Origin: Alphaproteobacteria bacterium
Lineage (GTDB): Bacteria > Pseudomonadota > Alphaproteobacteria > Micropepsales > Micropepsaceae
Direction of reading: 5' to 3'
NCBI GenBank assembly: GCA_003158585.1
Contig: PMKE01000067.1
Coordinates: forward strand, 29,574-93,573
DNA length: 64,000 bases
The notes beneath the pieces were generated by a model. It ran no database searches. It saw only the letters and a list, made by a program, of their open reading frames with translations, and was not told where the DNA came from. Each line of letters begins with the position of its first letter. Position 1 is the stretch's first letter. The translations under genes were made by a program, and so were the position numbers. This document shows, one piece after another, positions 35,867 through 43,668 of this stretch.

Positions 35867-37128
35867 ACATTCTGTTTCTCTGCCACCGCATTCCCTATCC
35901 GCCCGACAAGGGCGAGAAGATCCGCGCCTACAATATCCTGACGCATCTGGCGAAGAAGCATGTGGTGCATCTGGCGGCCTTCGTGGACGATCCGGCCGAT
36001 ATGGCGCACGCGGCAAAGCTCCGCGAGCTGGTGAACGGCGAATGCCTGCTCGTGCCGCTGAGCCGTACCGCAACGCTGTTGCGGATGGCGCACGCTTTCG
36101 CGACCGGCCGCCCGCTCACCACCTCCTACTTCGCCGGCAGACGCATGAGCCGCTGGATCGGCGAGTTGTTCAAGACGTACTACATCGACCGCGCCTTCCT
36201 GTTTAGCTCCGCGATGGCACCGTTGTTGTCCGGCCGCTTTCCTCCGGCGCGCGCCATCCTCGACATGGTCGACGTGGATTCCGACAAGTGGCGCCAATAC
36301 GCGGACGCAACACGCGGTCCCAAGGCATGGGTGTTCCGGAGAGAGGCGAAGACGCTCTTTGCCCTGGAGCGCAAGGCCGCGGCCGCGTTCGGCTCTACGC
36401 TGTTCGTCTCGCCCTTCGAGGCGCAGACCTTCGCAGACATGGCGCCGGAAACTCGCGCCCGCGTACACTGTGTCGCCAACGGCGTGGACCACAAGCTCTA
36501 TTCGCCGACGGATTCCCATCCCTCGCCGTTTCCGACCGGAGAGCTGCCTATCGTGATGGTCGGCACGATGGATTACCGCCCCAATTTCGAAGGTGCGATC
36601 TGGTTCGCGGAGAAGGTGCTGCCGATCGTCCGCGCGGTACTGCCCGCGGCGCGGTTCTATGCCGTCGGCGCGAAGCCCGCAGCGCAGCTAAGAAAGTCGC
36701 GCGAAGGCGTGATCGTGACGGGCAGGGTGGACGACATCCGCCCCTATGTGGCGCATGCGGCGGCGGTGGTAGCGCCGCTCAAGCTGGCGCGCGGCGTGCA
36801 GAACAAGGTGCTGGAAGGCATGGCGATGCAGAAACCGGTCGTCGCCACGGGGCCTGCCAGCCGCGGTCTCGATGTTGCCCCCGGTGTCGATCTGTTCGTT
36901 GAGGACGAGCCGCATCGCTTCGCCGAGGCGGTGATTGCCGCGGCCACGGGCCCCGACCGCGCGCGGATCGCCGCCAACGGACGGCGCCGCGTCGAACGCG
37001 ACTACGACTGGGAGCGCAATCTGGCCGAACTCGACCGCCTCTTGGAGCGCCAACCGCGCCTTGAAACATACAGCACCGCGAACGTCCGGAGCACCGGCCG
37101 TTTGCCGCTTGAGGAGAGCGCGGAATGA
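35863..37128 (+). CDS. Glycosyltransferase, exosortase A system-associated (GT4-like)
   Basis: A 421-residue GT-B enzyme beginning MNILFLCHRIPYPPDKGEK, the opening of the exosortase A-associated sugar transferase family. The donor half has VHCVANGVDHKLYSP, LPIVMVGTMDYRPNFEGAIW, RFYAVGAKPAAQLRK and RGVQNKVLEGMAMQKPVVAT. The true start is the ATG in an ATGA overlap with the deacetylase; the frame is open much further upstream, but that is the deacetylase gene read out of frame. It overlaps xrtA by 4 bp, so deacetylase, GT and exosortase are translationally chained. Confidence 0.93.
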   Translation: MNILFLCHRIPYPPDKGEKIRAYNILTHLAKKHVVHLAAFVDDPADMAHAAKLRELVNGECLLVPLSRTATLLRMAHAFATGRPLTTSYFAGRRMSRWIGELFKTYYIDRAFLFSSAMAPLLSGRFPPARAILDMVDVDSDKWRQYADATRGPKAWVFRREAKTLFALERKAAAAFGSTLFVSPFEAQTFADMAPETRARVHCVANGVDHKLYSPTDSHPSPFPTGELPIVMVGTMDYRPNFEGAIWFAEKVLPIVRAVLPAARFYAVGAKPAAQLRKSREGVIVTGRVDDIRPYVAHAAAVVAPLKLARGVQNKVLEGMAMQKPVVATGPASRGLDVAPGVDLFVEDEPHRFAEAVIAAATGPDRARIAANGRRRVERDYDWERNLAELDRLLERQPRLETYSTANVRSTGRLPLEESAE

Positions 37129-38678
37129 GCACGGAAGGCAGAACAGCAGGGGCAGGTCCCCACGCTGTCGGAGGTGTGTCTGCGTGGACCTTGTACCTTT
37201 CCGTGCTCGGCGTGTTGTTGCTGGTTCTCGGCGCGCTCTATTGGGGGGACGTGAGAGACGCGGTGCGGGTATGGTGGATTTCGCCGACCTTCTCGCATTG
37301 CTTCCTGATCATCCCGGTCTCGGCCTATCTGATCTGGGGCAAGCGGCACGTGCTGGCGCAACTCACGCCCGCCGCCTTCCCGAAAGCGCTGCTGCTGGCG
37401 TTGCCCGTTATGGCGGCTTCGTTCGTGGGATCGCTGGCCTCGATAAACGAAGTCGAGCAGCTTGCCTTCGTCGCCTATGTGCAGATTCTCACCCTCGCGG
37501 TGCTGGGTCCGCAGGTCTACCGGAAGATCCTGTTTCCCAGCCTGTTTCTCTTTTTCCTCGTGCCGATGGGCGAGTACCTGATTCCGCCTTTGCAGCGCTT
37601 CACGACGTGGTTCATCGACACCGGCCTCAATCTGCTCGGAATTCTTCACTACACGGAAGGTACTCTGATCCAGCTGGCGAACGGCAGTTTCAGGGTGGTC
37701 GAGGCCTGCGCGGGCCTGCGCTTCCTGATCGCGACCATCGCCGTCGGCGTGCTGTTCGCCCATTTCACCTACCGCAAGCGGACCAAGATCGCGCTGTTTC
37801 TCGCGGCCTGCGTGATCGTTCCCATCATCAGCAACGGTTTCCGGGCGCTGGGGATCGTGCTGCTCGCCCATTTCAGCGATAACAAGATCGCCGTCGGCGC
37901 CGACCATCTGGTCTACGGCTGGGGCTTTTCGGTGGCAATCCTAGCCCTGCTGATGCTCGTCGGGTCGCGCTTCGCCGACGACATGCCGGCGGACGAACCG
38001 GCCCGGACGGACTCGGCTGCGCCGCCGCCCACTCCGCACGCCCTCACACTGACAATTCTTGCTGCGCTCGTCGCGATTTCATTGGTGCCGGCATTCCACT
38101 TCTGGCGCGCACAGACGCAAAAGGAGATCGACGTGACGGCGTTTTCCGCGCCGCCGCAAATCAAGGGCTGGTCTCTCGGCAAGGTCTCGGAAGATTGGCA
38201 CCCGCTCTATGCCGTGCCAGACGCGGGATTGAGTTTTGCGATGCGCGGCGATGCGTTCTCGCCGCCCGTCGATGTCTTCGTGAATTACTATGGGGTGAGC
38301 GGCGAGCGCCGCAATCTCATCTCCTCTACCAACAAGCTTTGGGACGAGGAGGAATGGCATCGGGTTGCCGAAGGCGAAGCCGTCGCCACGCTCGGCACCG
38401 AAAATGTCCGCTTCGAGGAACTGCAAATCGCTTCGGGCGGACTCATGCGGCTGGTCTGGTGGACCTATTCGTCGGGCGGCTCGTTCACCACCAGCGGCAT
38501 GCACGTGAAACTCGACAGGGTGAAGACGGCGCTGCTCGGCGGCCGGGGCGCGGCGCTCGTCGCGGTTTCGACGCCGATCGATGTCGATGTCGAGAGCGCG
38601 CGTGCAAGGCTGCGTCGTGCGCTGGCGGATTTGGGCGGGCTCAAAGGCCGCCTCGAACATCCGGTCATGGAACCCTAG
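37125..38678 (+). CDS. xrtA: Exosortase A fused to EpsI domain
   Basis: A 517-residue inner-membrane cysteine protease/transpeptidase. About eight membrane segments fill residues 20-275. The predicted catalytic residues are all present: Cys195 in VVEACAGLRFL, Arg240 in ISNGFRALGIV and His261 in GADHLVYGWGFS. It should cut PEP-CTERM tails from exported proteins. From about residue 300, a further membrane segment leads into an EpsI domain (IKGWSLGK, FVNYYGVSGERRNLISS, WWTYSSGG). EpsI is a separate gene in many exosortase loci. Two candidate substrates are encoded 2-4 kb downstream. Confidence 0.95.
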   Translation: MSTEGRTAGAGPHAVGGVSAWTLYLSVLGVLLLVLGALYWGDVRDAVRVWWISPTFSHCFLIIPVSAYLIWGKRHVLAQLTPAAFPKALLLALPVMAASFVGSLASINEVEQLAFVAYVQILTLAVLGPQVYRKILFPSLFLFFLVPMGEYLIPPLQRFTTWFIDTGLNLLGILHYTEGTLIQLANGSFRVVEACAGLRFLIATIAVGVLFAHFTYRKRTKIALFLAACVIVPIISNGFRALGIVLLAHFSDNKIAVGADHLVYGWGFSVAILALLMLVGSRFADDMPADEPARTDSAAPPPTPHALTLTILAALVAISLVPAFHFWRAQTQKEIDVTAFSAPPQIKGWSLGKVSEDWHPLYAVPDAGLSFAMRGDAFSPPVDVFVNYYGVSGERRNLISSTNKLWDEEEWHRVAEGEAVATLGTENVRFEELQIASGGLMRLVWWTYSSGGSFTTSGMHVKLDRVKTALLGGRGAALVAVSTPIDVDVESARARLRRALADLGGLKGRLEHPVMEP

Positions 38679-38693
38679 AGCGGAAATCGCAAT

Positions 38694-40622
38694 ATGTGCG
38701 GCATCAGCGGATGGTTCGATATGGACGGCTTACGGCAGCCGGACAGGCGCATGGCCAAGGCCATGAACGACGCCATCGCCCATCGCGGTCCGGACGGGGA
38801 GGGCTTCTATTTCGAGCCGGGCATCGCGCTCGGCCACCGCCGTCTCGCGATCATCGACCTTCAGACCGGCGAACAGCCGATGTTCACCGAAGGCAATCGC
38901 ATCTCGATCGTCTTCAACGGCGAGATCTTCAACTACCGCGAATTGCGGCGGGGGCTGGAACAGCGCGGCCACTCGTTCCGCACCAAGTCGGACACCGAAG
39001 TCATCCTCAGGGCCTGGGTGGAGTGGGGCGGGGAATGCGTCGATCGCCTGCACGGCCAATTCGCTTTCGCGCTGTGGGACAGGAGCGAGCAAACGCTGTT
39101 CCTGGCACGCGACCGGCTGGGCGAGAAACCGCTCTATTACGCCATGCTGCCGGATCGGACGTTCCTCTTCGGCTCGGAGCTGAAGGCGCTGATGGCGAAC
39201 CCGGCTTTGCCGCGCCGGATCGACCCTCTCGCGGTGGAGGACTTTTTCGCCTTCGGCTACATTACCGATCCGCGCACGATCTATGCGGGCGTCAAGAAGC
39301 TCGGCGCCGCCTCGACGCTGTTGCTGAAGCGCGGCAGCGCCCCGCGCTTGCGGCAGTACTGGGAGCCGAGGCCCGCCCTGCACCACGACAGCGATCTCGA
39401 CACCAGCGCGGAAGAGCTGCGCGAAAGGCTCGCAGCGGCCGTGAAATCGCAGCTCGTGGCCGATGTGCCGGTCGGCGCCTTCCTCTCGGGCGGAGTGGAT
39501 TCCAGCGCGATCGCCTCGTTGATGGCGCAGGCCGTGCCGGATGCCCTTAACTGCTTCACCATCGGCTTCGACGACCCACGCTTCGACGAGCGGCGCTACG
39601 CGCGCGCCGTTGCGGAGCGTTACGGCACAAGGCAGTTCGTTGAGGTCGTATCGCCCGACGACATGGAGGCGGTGGAAGCGCTGCCGGGCATATTCGACGA
39701 GCCGTTCGGCGACAGTTCGGCCTTGCCCACCTACCGCCTTTCCAAGCTGGCGAGACGCAACGTCACCGTGGCGCTGTCCGGCGACGGTGGTGATGAGCTT
39801 TTCGCGGGCTACAGGCGCTATCTTTTCCACGGCCGCGAGGAGGCGCTGCGTTCCGCGATCCCCGGTTTCCTGCGCAAGCCCTTGTTCGGCACGTTGGGGC
39901 GGATTTATCCGCAGCTCGATTGGGCGCCGCGCTTCCTGCGCGCCCGCCAGACCTTCCGCGAGCTGGGCGCCAACGCGGCGGAAGGCTATTTCCACAACGT
40001 CTCGGTGACGGACAACGCGGCGCGCGCGCGCCTGTTCTCGCCGGAACTGCGCCGGAGCATCGACGGCTATCGCGCGGCCGACGTGATCGCGGAACACATG
40101 GCGCGCGCCCCCACGGACGACCCCGTCGGAGCCGCGCAATATGTCGATCTCAAGACCTGGCTGGTCGGCGATATCCTAACCAAGGTCGACCGCACCGCGA
40201 TGGCGTGCAGCCTGGAAGTACGCGTGCCGATGCTCGATCCGACCTTCGTCGAGTGGACGCTCGGCCTGCCGCGGCAACTCAAGCTGAATGCGGGCGAGAG
40301 CAAGATCGTGCTGAAGCGTGCGCTCGAACCGCTGCTGCCGCGCGAAATCCTCTACCGGCGCAAGCAGGGCTTCTCCGTGCCGCTGGCCTCGTGGTTCCGC
40401 GGCTCGTTCGGAACGGGCTTCGCGCGCCGGCTCGAGGTTTCGGATCAGATGGCCGAGCATTTCGACATCGCCCGTGTGAACCGTCTGTTGCAGAGTCATC
40501 GGCAGGGCTGGGCGGACAACAGCCGCGTCCTGTGGCTGCTGTGGATGTTCGACGGGTTCCTGGATTTGCACCGCCGAAAGCCGTCGCCGCCGGCCGCCGT
40601 GATGGAACTCACGGAGGCATGA
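38694..40622 (+). CDS. XrtA-associated asparagine synthetase-like amidotransferase
   Basis: A 642-residue class II glutamine amidotransferase with an AsnB-type synthetase domain. After Met removal Cys2 is the nucleophile (MCGISGWFD). The glutaminase has HRGPDGEGFYFEPG, GHRRLAIIDL, FNGEIFNYREL and TKSDTEVIL. The synthetase half shows the PP-loop FLSGGVDSSAI and ALSGDGGDELFAGYRRY. This matches exosortase A system amidotransferase 1. It probably amidates a uronic acid or similar acidic sugar, or an acidic residue, of the EPS. It lies 15 bp behind xrtA at the end of the Wzz-to-exosortase run. Confidence 0.94.
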   Translation: MCGISGWFDMDGLRQPDRRMAKAMNDAIAHRGPDGEGFYFEPGIALGHRRLAIIDLQTGEQPMFTEGNRISIVFNGEIFNYRELRRGLEQRGHSFRTKSDTEVILRAWVEWGGECVDRLHGQFAFALWDRSEQTLFLARDRLGEKPLYYAMLPDRTFLFGSELKALMANPALPRRIDPLAVEDFFAFGYITDPRTIYAGVKKLGAASTLLLKRGSAPRLRQYWEPRPALHHDSDLDTSAEELRERLAAAVKSQLVADVPVGAFLSGGVDSSAIASLMAQAVPDALNCFTIGFDDPRFDERRYARAVAERYGTRQFVEVVSPDDMEAVEALPGIFDEPFGDSSALPTYRLSKLARRNVTVALSGDGGDELFAGYRRYLFHGREEALRSAIPGFLRKPLFGTLGRIYPQLDWAPRFLRARQTFRELGANAAEGYFHNVSVTDNAARARLFSPELRRSIDGYRAADVIAEHMARAPTDDPVGAAQYVDLKTWLVGDILTKVDRTAMACSLEVRVPMLDPTFVEWTLGLPRQLKLNAGESKIVLKRALEPLLPREILYRRKQGFSVPLASWFRGSFGTGFARRLEVSDQMAEHFDIARVNRLLQSHRQGWADNSRVLWLLWMFDGFLDLHRRKPSPPAAVMELTEA

Positions 40623-40703
40623 CGCCCGACACAAAATGCATGATGGCAACGCGTCAGGCAGCTGCAATCACACCACAACAAGCTGCCATTGCGTCACCCA
40701 CGC

Positions 40704-40724
40704 GAAGTGTAAAAAGCGATTACA
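40704..40724 (+). promoter_or_regulatory. Predicted PrsR enhancer site, GAAGTGTAA-N7-TTACA (copy 1)
   Basis: The sequence GAAGTGTAA, 7 bases, TTACA contains the perfect inverted repeat TGTAA/TTACA. It lies 82 bp before a sigma-54 box, a usual distance for an upstream activating sequence. The same element, in the same orientation to its promoter, occurs ahead of the second PEP-CTERM gene (42744-42764). PrsR, an NtrC-type activator encoded in this locus, is the natural candidate to bind it. The assignment is inference from the shared position and sequence. Confidence 0.7.
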
Positions 40725-40783
40725 GCATTACGAAGATTACCGCACGTTATCTGCAATTACGCTTCTAATCGCTTGAATATATT

Positions 40784-40802
40784 AGTGTAATTTATGATGA
40801 CA
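40784..40802 (+). promoter_or_regulatory. Degenerate copy of the PrsR-type inverted repeat
   Basis: AGTGTAA, 7 bases, TGACA matches the enhancer-like repeat except for one base in the right arm. It ends 4 bp before the sigma-54 box, too close for a classic looping enhancer. It could be a low-affinity site that modulates the promoter, or chance. Confidence 0.35.
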
Positions 40803-40806
40803 ATGA

Positions 40807-40822
40807 TGGCATGAATTCTGCT
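40807..40822 (+). promoter_or_regulatory. Sigma-54 (-24/-12) promoter of first PEP-CTERM gene
   Basis: TGGCATGAATTCTGCT matches the RpoN consensus TGGCACG-N4-TTGCW at all positions but two, with GG and GC correctly 10 bases apart. Transcription should begin near 40833, giving a leader of about 29 bases that contains AGGAG and then ATG 40862. An ATG inside the promoter box (40811) is in frame with the gene, but would be upstream of the transcript and so cannot be the start. Confidence 0.8.
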
Positions 40823-40861
40823 TTTGGTTTCTTCGGCTCCAATCGGAAACAGGAGATACGG

Positions 40862-41893
40862 ATGCTGTCGAGTTCGAAAAGGATCGCCGGGCTTTTGCTC
40901 GCCGGGGTCGCAGGGCTGGCGCTCGCCACCGGCGCGGCGTCGGCAAATCCGATCGTGAGTGTCACCTACACGGCTTCCGCCCCCGTCACATCGACCGACT
41001 GGTCGACTTCCCTGTCTGTTCCCAAGTTCAATCCTGCACTGGGTACGCTGCTTTCCACACAGGTCAATTTGACGGGAAATCTCGACGGGTCTCTGAAGGT
41101 CGCGAACAGCCAGACGTTTACGAACGTCATCGGTTCGGCCTCTGCTGCGACACCCTCGACGGCCGGTTTCTCGAACACGGCCCACACCGTGCATTGCACG
41201 GCGGCGAGCACGAGCTGCTCGATCTGGAATATCACCTACACGTCTTCGCCGCCCGCCACGATCCCGACGAACACGATCAATTCGACGCTTTCTGCGACGA
41301 TTACGCTGCACGTAGGATCGAACCTCATCGTCGTTCTGCCCGCGGCAAACGTCTCCGATACGTTTGATGCAGGACCGAAGACAGATCCGGCCACATATTC
41401 GTTCACGAAACAGTATGGCGCCTCTAACGGCAGCAGCACGGTCATCACCAAGACGACGGCGCTCGCCAAGACGATATCCGGCACCGGCATCCAGTCTCCG
41501 GGTGTCGTTCCGCCGCCGTCCGGTGTGTACACATCCAATCCGTGCAACGAGGTCTATGGTCCGTGCACGGTCGGTTCACATACATACAACGTGGGCAAAT
41601 TCTATACCGGGTTGAACGCGACCGCTTCGAATTCGGCGTTGTACACGTTGCCGGGAGATCTGGCGTTATTCACAGGACTGGGTGTGCTCATTCTGCCGAT
41701 CGACGCCGCAGGCGATTCCTCACATACCGGCGGCGCGAATGTGGATTTCGAGTCGACGGCTGAAGCGGGCGCAGGGGCGATTTTTACCTACACCTATATC
41801 CAGGCACCCGAGCCGATCACACTGTCGTTGTTCGGAGCGGGTCTTCTTGGAGCGGGCGTGTTCCGCCGTCGCCGCAAGAGCAAAGCCGTCTAG
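40862..41893 (+). CDS. PEP-CTERM sorting domain protein, predicted XrtA substrate
   Basis: A 343-residue secreted protein. The signal peptide is KRIAGLLLAGVAGLALATGAASA, cleaved near residue 27. The mature part is rich in Ser, Thr and Ala, beta-type, with four cysteines. FNPALGTLLSTQVNLTGNLDG resembles choice-of-anchor E domains often found in such proteins. The C-terminal 29 residues are the sorting signal: PEP motif (APEPITLS), a hydrophobic helix (LFGAGLLGAGVF) and RRRRKSK. ATG 40862 is chosen because AGGAG lies 6 bases upstream and a sigma-54 promoter lies ahead. It is probably displayed or released extracellularly with the EPS. Confidence 0.92.
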   Translation: MLSSSKRIAGLLLAGVAGLALATGAASANPIVSVTYTASAPVTSTDWSTSLSVPKFNPALGTLLSTQVNLTGNLDGSLKVANSQTFTNVIGSASAATPSTAGFSNTAHTVHCTAASTSCSIWNITYTSSPPATIPTNTINSTLSATITLHVGSNLIVVLPAANVSDTFDAGPKTDPATYSFTKQYGASNGSSTVITKTTALAKTISGTGIQSPGVVPPPSGVYTSNPCNEVYGPCTVGSHTYNVGKFYTGLNATASNSALYTLPGDLALFTGLGVLILPIDAAGDSSHTGGANVDFESTAEAGAGAIFTYTYIQAPEPITLSLFGAGLLGAGVFRRRRKSKAV

Positions 41894-41940
41894 ATCAAGG
41901 AGAGCAAAGACCGGGAGGCGACGGCATCCCGGCTTCGCAG

Positions 41941-41972
41941 ATGGCGCCCTCGCGGCGCCATTTTGCTTTTTG
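41941..41972 (+). terminator. Rho-independent terminator after first PEP-CTERM gene
   Basis: A perfect 8-bp stem, ATGGCGCC and GGCGCCAT around the loop CTCGC, is followed by TTTTGCTTTTTG. It lies 48 bp past the stop codon of the plus-strand PEP-CTERM gene. In the opposite direction the hairpin lacks a T-run, so it probably ends only the rightward transcript. Confidence 0.75.
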
Positions 41973-42046
41973 ACCGCGATGTCGGCGGATGCCGAACCAA
42001 CATAAAAAAGTTCTTATACCTGTCGGATCGATCTCGGCCGGGAGTT

Positions 42047-42616
42047 TTAGGCCGCTCTCTCGCGACGGCGCGCGAATCCGAAGAACGTGAGCACCAGAAG
42101 CCCGCCACCGAGAAGCATGAGCGAGCTTGTTTCGGGCACGTCGTGTCCGCCGCCGCCGCCACCGCCACCGCCGCCGCCACCGCCACCACCACCACCACCA
42201 CCACCACCGCCGCCGCCGATCCAAGGTCCTCCAGGCACATACACAAATGTGTTGCCAGGAATGTTCTCGGCGGTTTCGACAGGTGCGGTGCCGCCGGGTT
42301 GTGCGGGTGCGCCGGTATGTGCGGGTGTCTCAGTTGCGACGGCCGGCTTCGCCGGGGCGATCTTCAGCGCGCGTGACATGCTGTCGGAGAATTTTTTGCC
42401 CCCTTCTTCAAGGGCGAGCGACATGGCGTCGGAGAGTCTCTTGCCCGCTTCCTCTGCGTCTGCAGCGGCGCCCTCGGCACCGGCGAGGACTTGGTGCAAT
42501 GTTTCTGCGGAGGCACGGCTGAAGGCGGGGATCAGGACCGAGTAGCGCACAGCACCCAGCATGACGATCACTGCCGCTGTGGCCGCCAGTACGCTACGGA
42601 GCTTGATTGAACGCAC
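42047..42616 (-). CDS. Short PEP-CTERM-type protein with 24-glycine run
   Basis: A 189-residue predicted exosortase substrate. N-terminal basic residues and a hydrophobic stretch (RSIKLRSVLAATAAVIVMLG) act as signal. A helical Ala/Glu-rich segment follows (LAGAEGAAADAEEAGKRLSD), then a Pro/Ala linker. Next come 24 consecutive glycines (about 134-157), and the tail has VPETSS, a hydrophobic helix (LLGGGLLVLTFFGF) and ARRRERAA. The motif reads V-P-E-T rather than P-E-P. The GTG at 42616 is chosen, preceded by AAGGA; an ATG at 42694 lies inside the sigma-54 promoter and so cannot be used by that transcript. Confidence 0.8.
   Translation of the reverse strand: MRSIKLRSVLAATAAVIVMLGAVRYSVLIPAFSRASAETLHQVLAGAEGAAADAEEAGKRLSDAMSLALEEGGKKFSDSMSRALKIAPAKPAVATETPAHTGAPAQPGGTAPVETAENIPGNTFVYVPGGPWIGGGGGGGGGGGGGGGGGGGGGGGGHDVPETSSLMLLGGGLLVLTFFGFARRRERAA
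42146..42217 (-). repeat. Trinucleotide (GGN) repeat tract encoding polyglycine
   Basis: Seventy-two bases of GGN codons (24 glycines) in the second PEP-CTERM gene, mainly GGT and GGC, with a run of about nine identical GGT codons. Such tracts can gain or lose whole codons by slippage without breaking the frame. Confidence 0.9.
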
Positions 42617-42677
42617 GGTCCTTATTCCGTCCCCCGCCTTTGGCCAGGATGGCGCCGGCTTCTCTCCTGTATCAGCG

Positions 42678-42693
42678 AGCAAGCTGTGTGCCA
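42678..42693 (-). promoter_or_regulatory. Sigma-54 (-24/-12) promoter of second PEP-CTERM gene
   Basis: Read on the minus strand, TGGCACACAGCTTGCT matches TGGCACG-N4-TTGCW with a single mismatch. Transcription should start near 42667, about 50 bases ahead of the GTG start codon. The ATG that overlaps the box (ATGGCACAC) is in frame with the gene but upstream of the predicted transcript. Confidence 0.85.
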
Positions 42694-42743
42694 TGCAAAA
42701 GACGTAGCGAGATCAAAACCTTAGAAATACTCCGGGTTAATGT

Positions 42744-42764
42744 TGTAAACACCGCTTACACTTC
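42744..42764 (-). promoter_or_regulatory. Predicted PrsR enhancer site, GAAGTGTAA-N7-TTACA (copy 2)
   Basis: On the minus strand this reads GAAGTGTAA, 7 bases (GCGGTGT), TTACA. The nine-base left arm and five-base right arm are identical to copy 1 at 40704-40724, while the spacers differ. It lies 50 bp before the sigma-54 box. It also lies upstream of the divergent RNase D gene, but the orientation and distance point to the PEP-CTERM gene as the target. Confidence 0.7.
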
Positions 42765-42873
42765 TGCCGGCTACGATCCTGCCGCCGGGTTGCGGCGCAA
42801 ACGCCCGTTGGATCAAGGCCCTGCTTGGGACTATGTCTACGGGCGCCGAACTTCCTCCCGTCATAGGTGTCAT

Positions 42874-43485
42874 TTGAAAATCAAGCTCCACAAGAACGAC
42901 CTGCCGGATGGGCTGACGCTCGGCCCGATCGTCGCCATCGACAGCGAGACCCTGGGCCTTCATCCCTTCCGGGACAGGCTGTGCCTGGCGCAGCTCTCCG
43001 ACGGCGACGGCACCTGCCATGCAGTCCAGTTCGAGCCCGGCGCCTATGCCGCTCCAAACCTGAAGCGGCTGCTCGCGGACCCCGCGACGCTCAAGCTGTT
43101 CCACTTCGCACGCTTCGACATGACCATGTTCCGGCACTGGCTGGGAGCCAAGACGGCGCCGGTCTATTGCACCAAGCTCGCCTCGCGTCTCGTTCGCACC
43201 TATACGGACAAGCACGGCCTGAAGGATCTGGTGAAGGAGCTGCTGGCCGTCGATCTGTCGAAGGAGCAGCAGTGCTCCGACTGGGGCGCCCCCGATCTCT
43301 CCGAGCGCCAGCTCGCCTACGCCGCCAACGACGTTGCCTATCTGCACCGCCTCAAGGATGCGCTGGACAAGATGCTGGCGCGGGAAGGGCGCACGGCACT
43401 GGCCAAGGCTTGTTTCGATTTCCTGCCGGCCAGGGTGGAACTCGATCTGGCGGGATGGGCAGAAGTGGACATTTTCGAGCATTAA
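42874..43485 (+). CDS. rnd: Ribonuclease D family 3'-5' exonuclease (short form)
   Basis: A 203-residue DEDD-type exonuclease without HRDC domains, the form common in alphaproteobacteria. The Exo I motif is VAIDSETLGL (D23, E25), Exo II is LKLFHFARFDMTMF, Exo III is QLAYAANDVAYLHRL with the Tyr and Asp. It would trim tRNA or other structured RNA 3' ends. The start is a TTG (LKIKLHKNDLP), with AGGTG 6 bases upstream. The frame is open 267 bases further up, but that region contains the promoter and enhancer of the divergent PEP-CTERM gene and encodes nothing like the family. Confidence 0.88.
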   Translation: MKIKLHKNDLPDGLTLGPIVAIDSETLGLHPFRDRLCLAQLSDGDGTCHAVQFEPGAYAAPNLKRLLADPATLKLFHFARFDMTMFRHWLGAKTAPVYCTKLASRLVRTYTDKHGLKDLVKELLAVDLSKEQQCSDWGAPDLSERQLAYAANDVAYLHRLKDALDKMLAREGRTALAKACFDFLPARVELDLAGWAEVDIFEH

Positions 43486-43627
43486 ATTTGTCTAATTTGG
43501 TCAGGTATTTACCGCGACTCAAGACTCCATCTTGCGGCTGCACAAAGTTTTGGCCAGACTTGGCATGAATTTCGCTATGGGGCCGGGCTCTCGGGGGTGT
43601 TAACCCTGTCGGTACCCTATGGCATCT

Positions 43628-43646
43628 GCCGGCCGACGAGGCCGGC
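43628..43646. other. GC-rich hairpin in leader of kdsD
   Basis: GCCGGCC and GGCCGGC are exact inverses around the loop GACGA, 23 bases before the kdsD ATG. It may be a leader structure or a remnant of a terminator between rnd and kdsD; no T-run follows. Confidence 0.3.
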
Positions 43647-43668
43647 GGTCCACAAAAAGGGTGTTCGT

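Noticed and set aside
42146-42217. CRISPR-like or VNTR array
   Set aside because: It is a simple in-frame GGN codon repeat; there are no spacers. No CRISPR array or cas gene was seen anywhere in the window.
42087-42545. Plus-strand ORF with a polyproline run
   Set aside because: It is the antisense of the polyglycine tract, without a ribosome site or family resemblance; the minus-strand frame has signal peptide and sorting tail.
42607-42873. N-terminal extension of RNase D
   Set aside because: It would cover the sigma-54 promoter and enhancer of the divergent gene, and the encoded residues do not resemble the family; the TTG at 42874 has a ribosome site.
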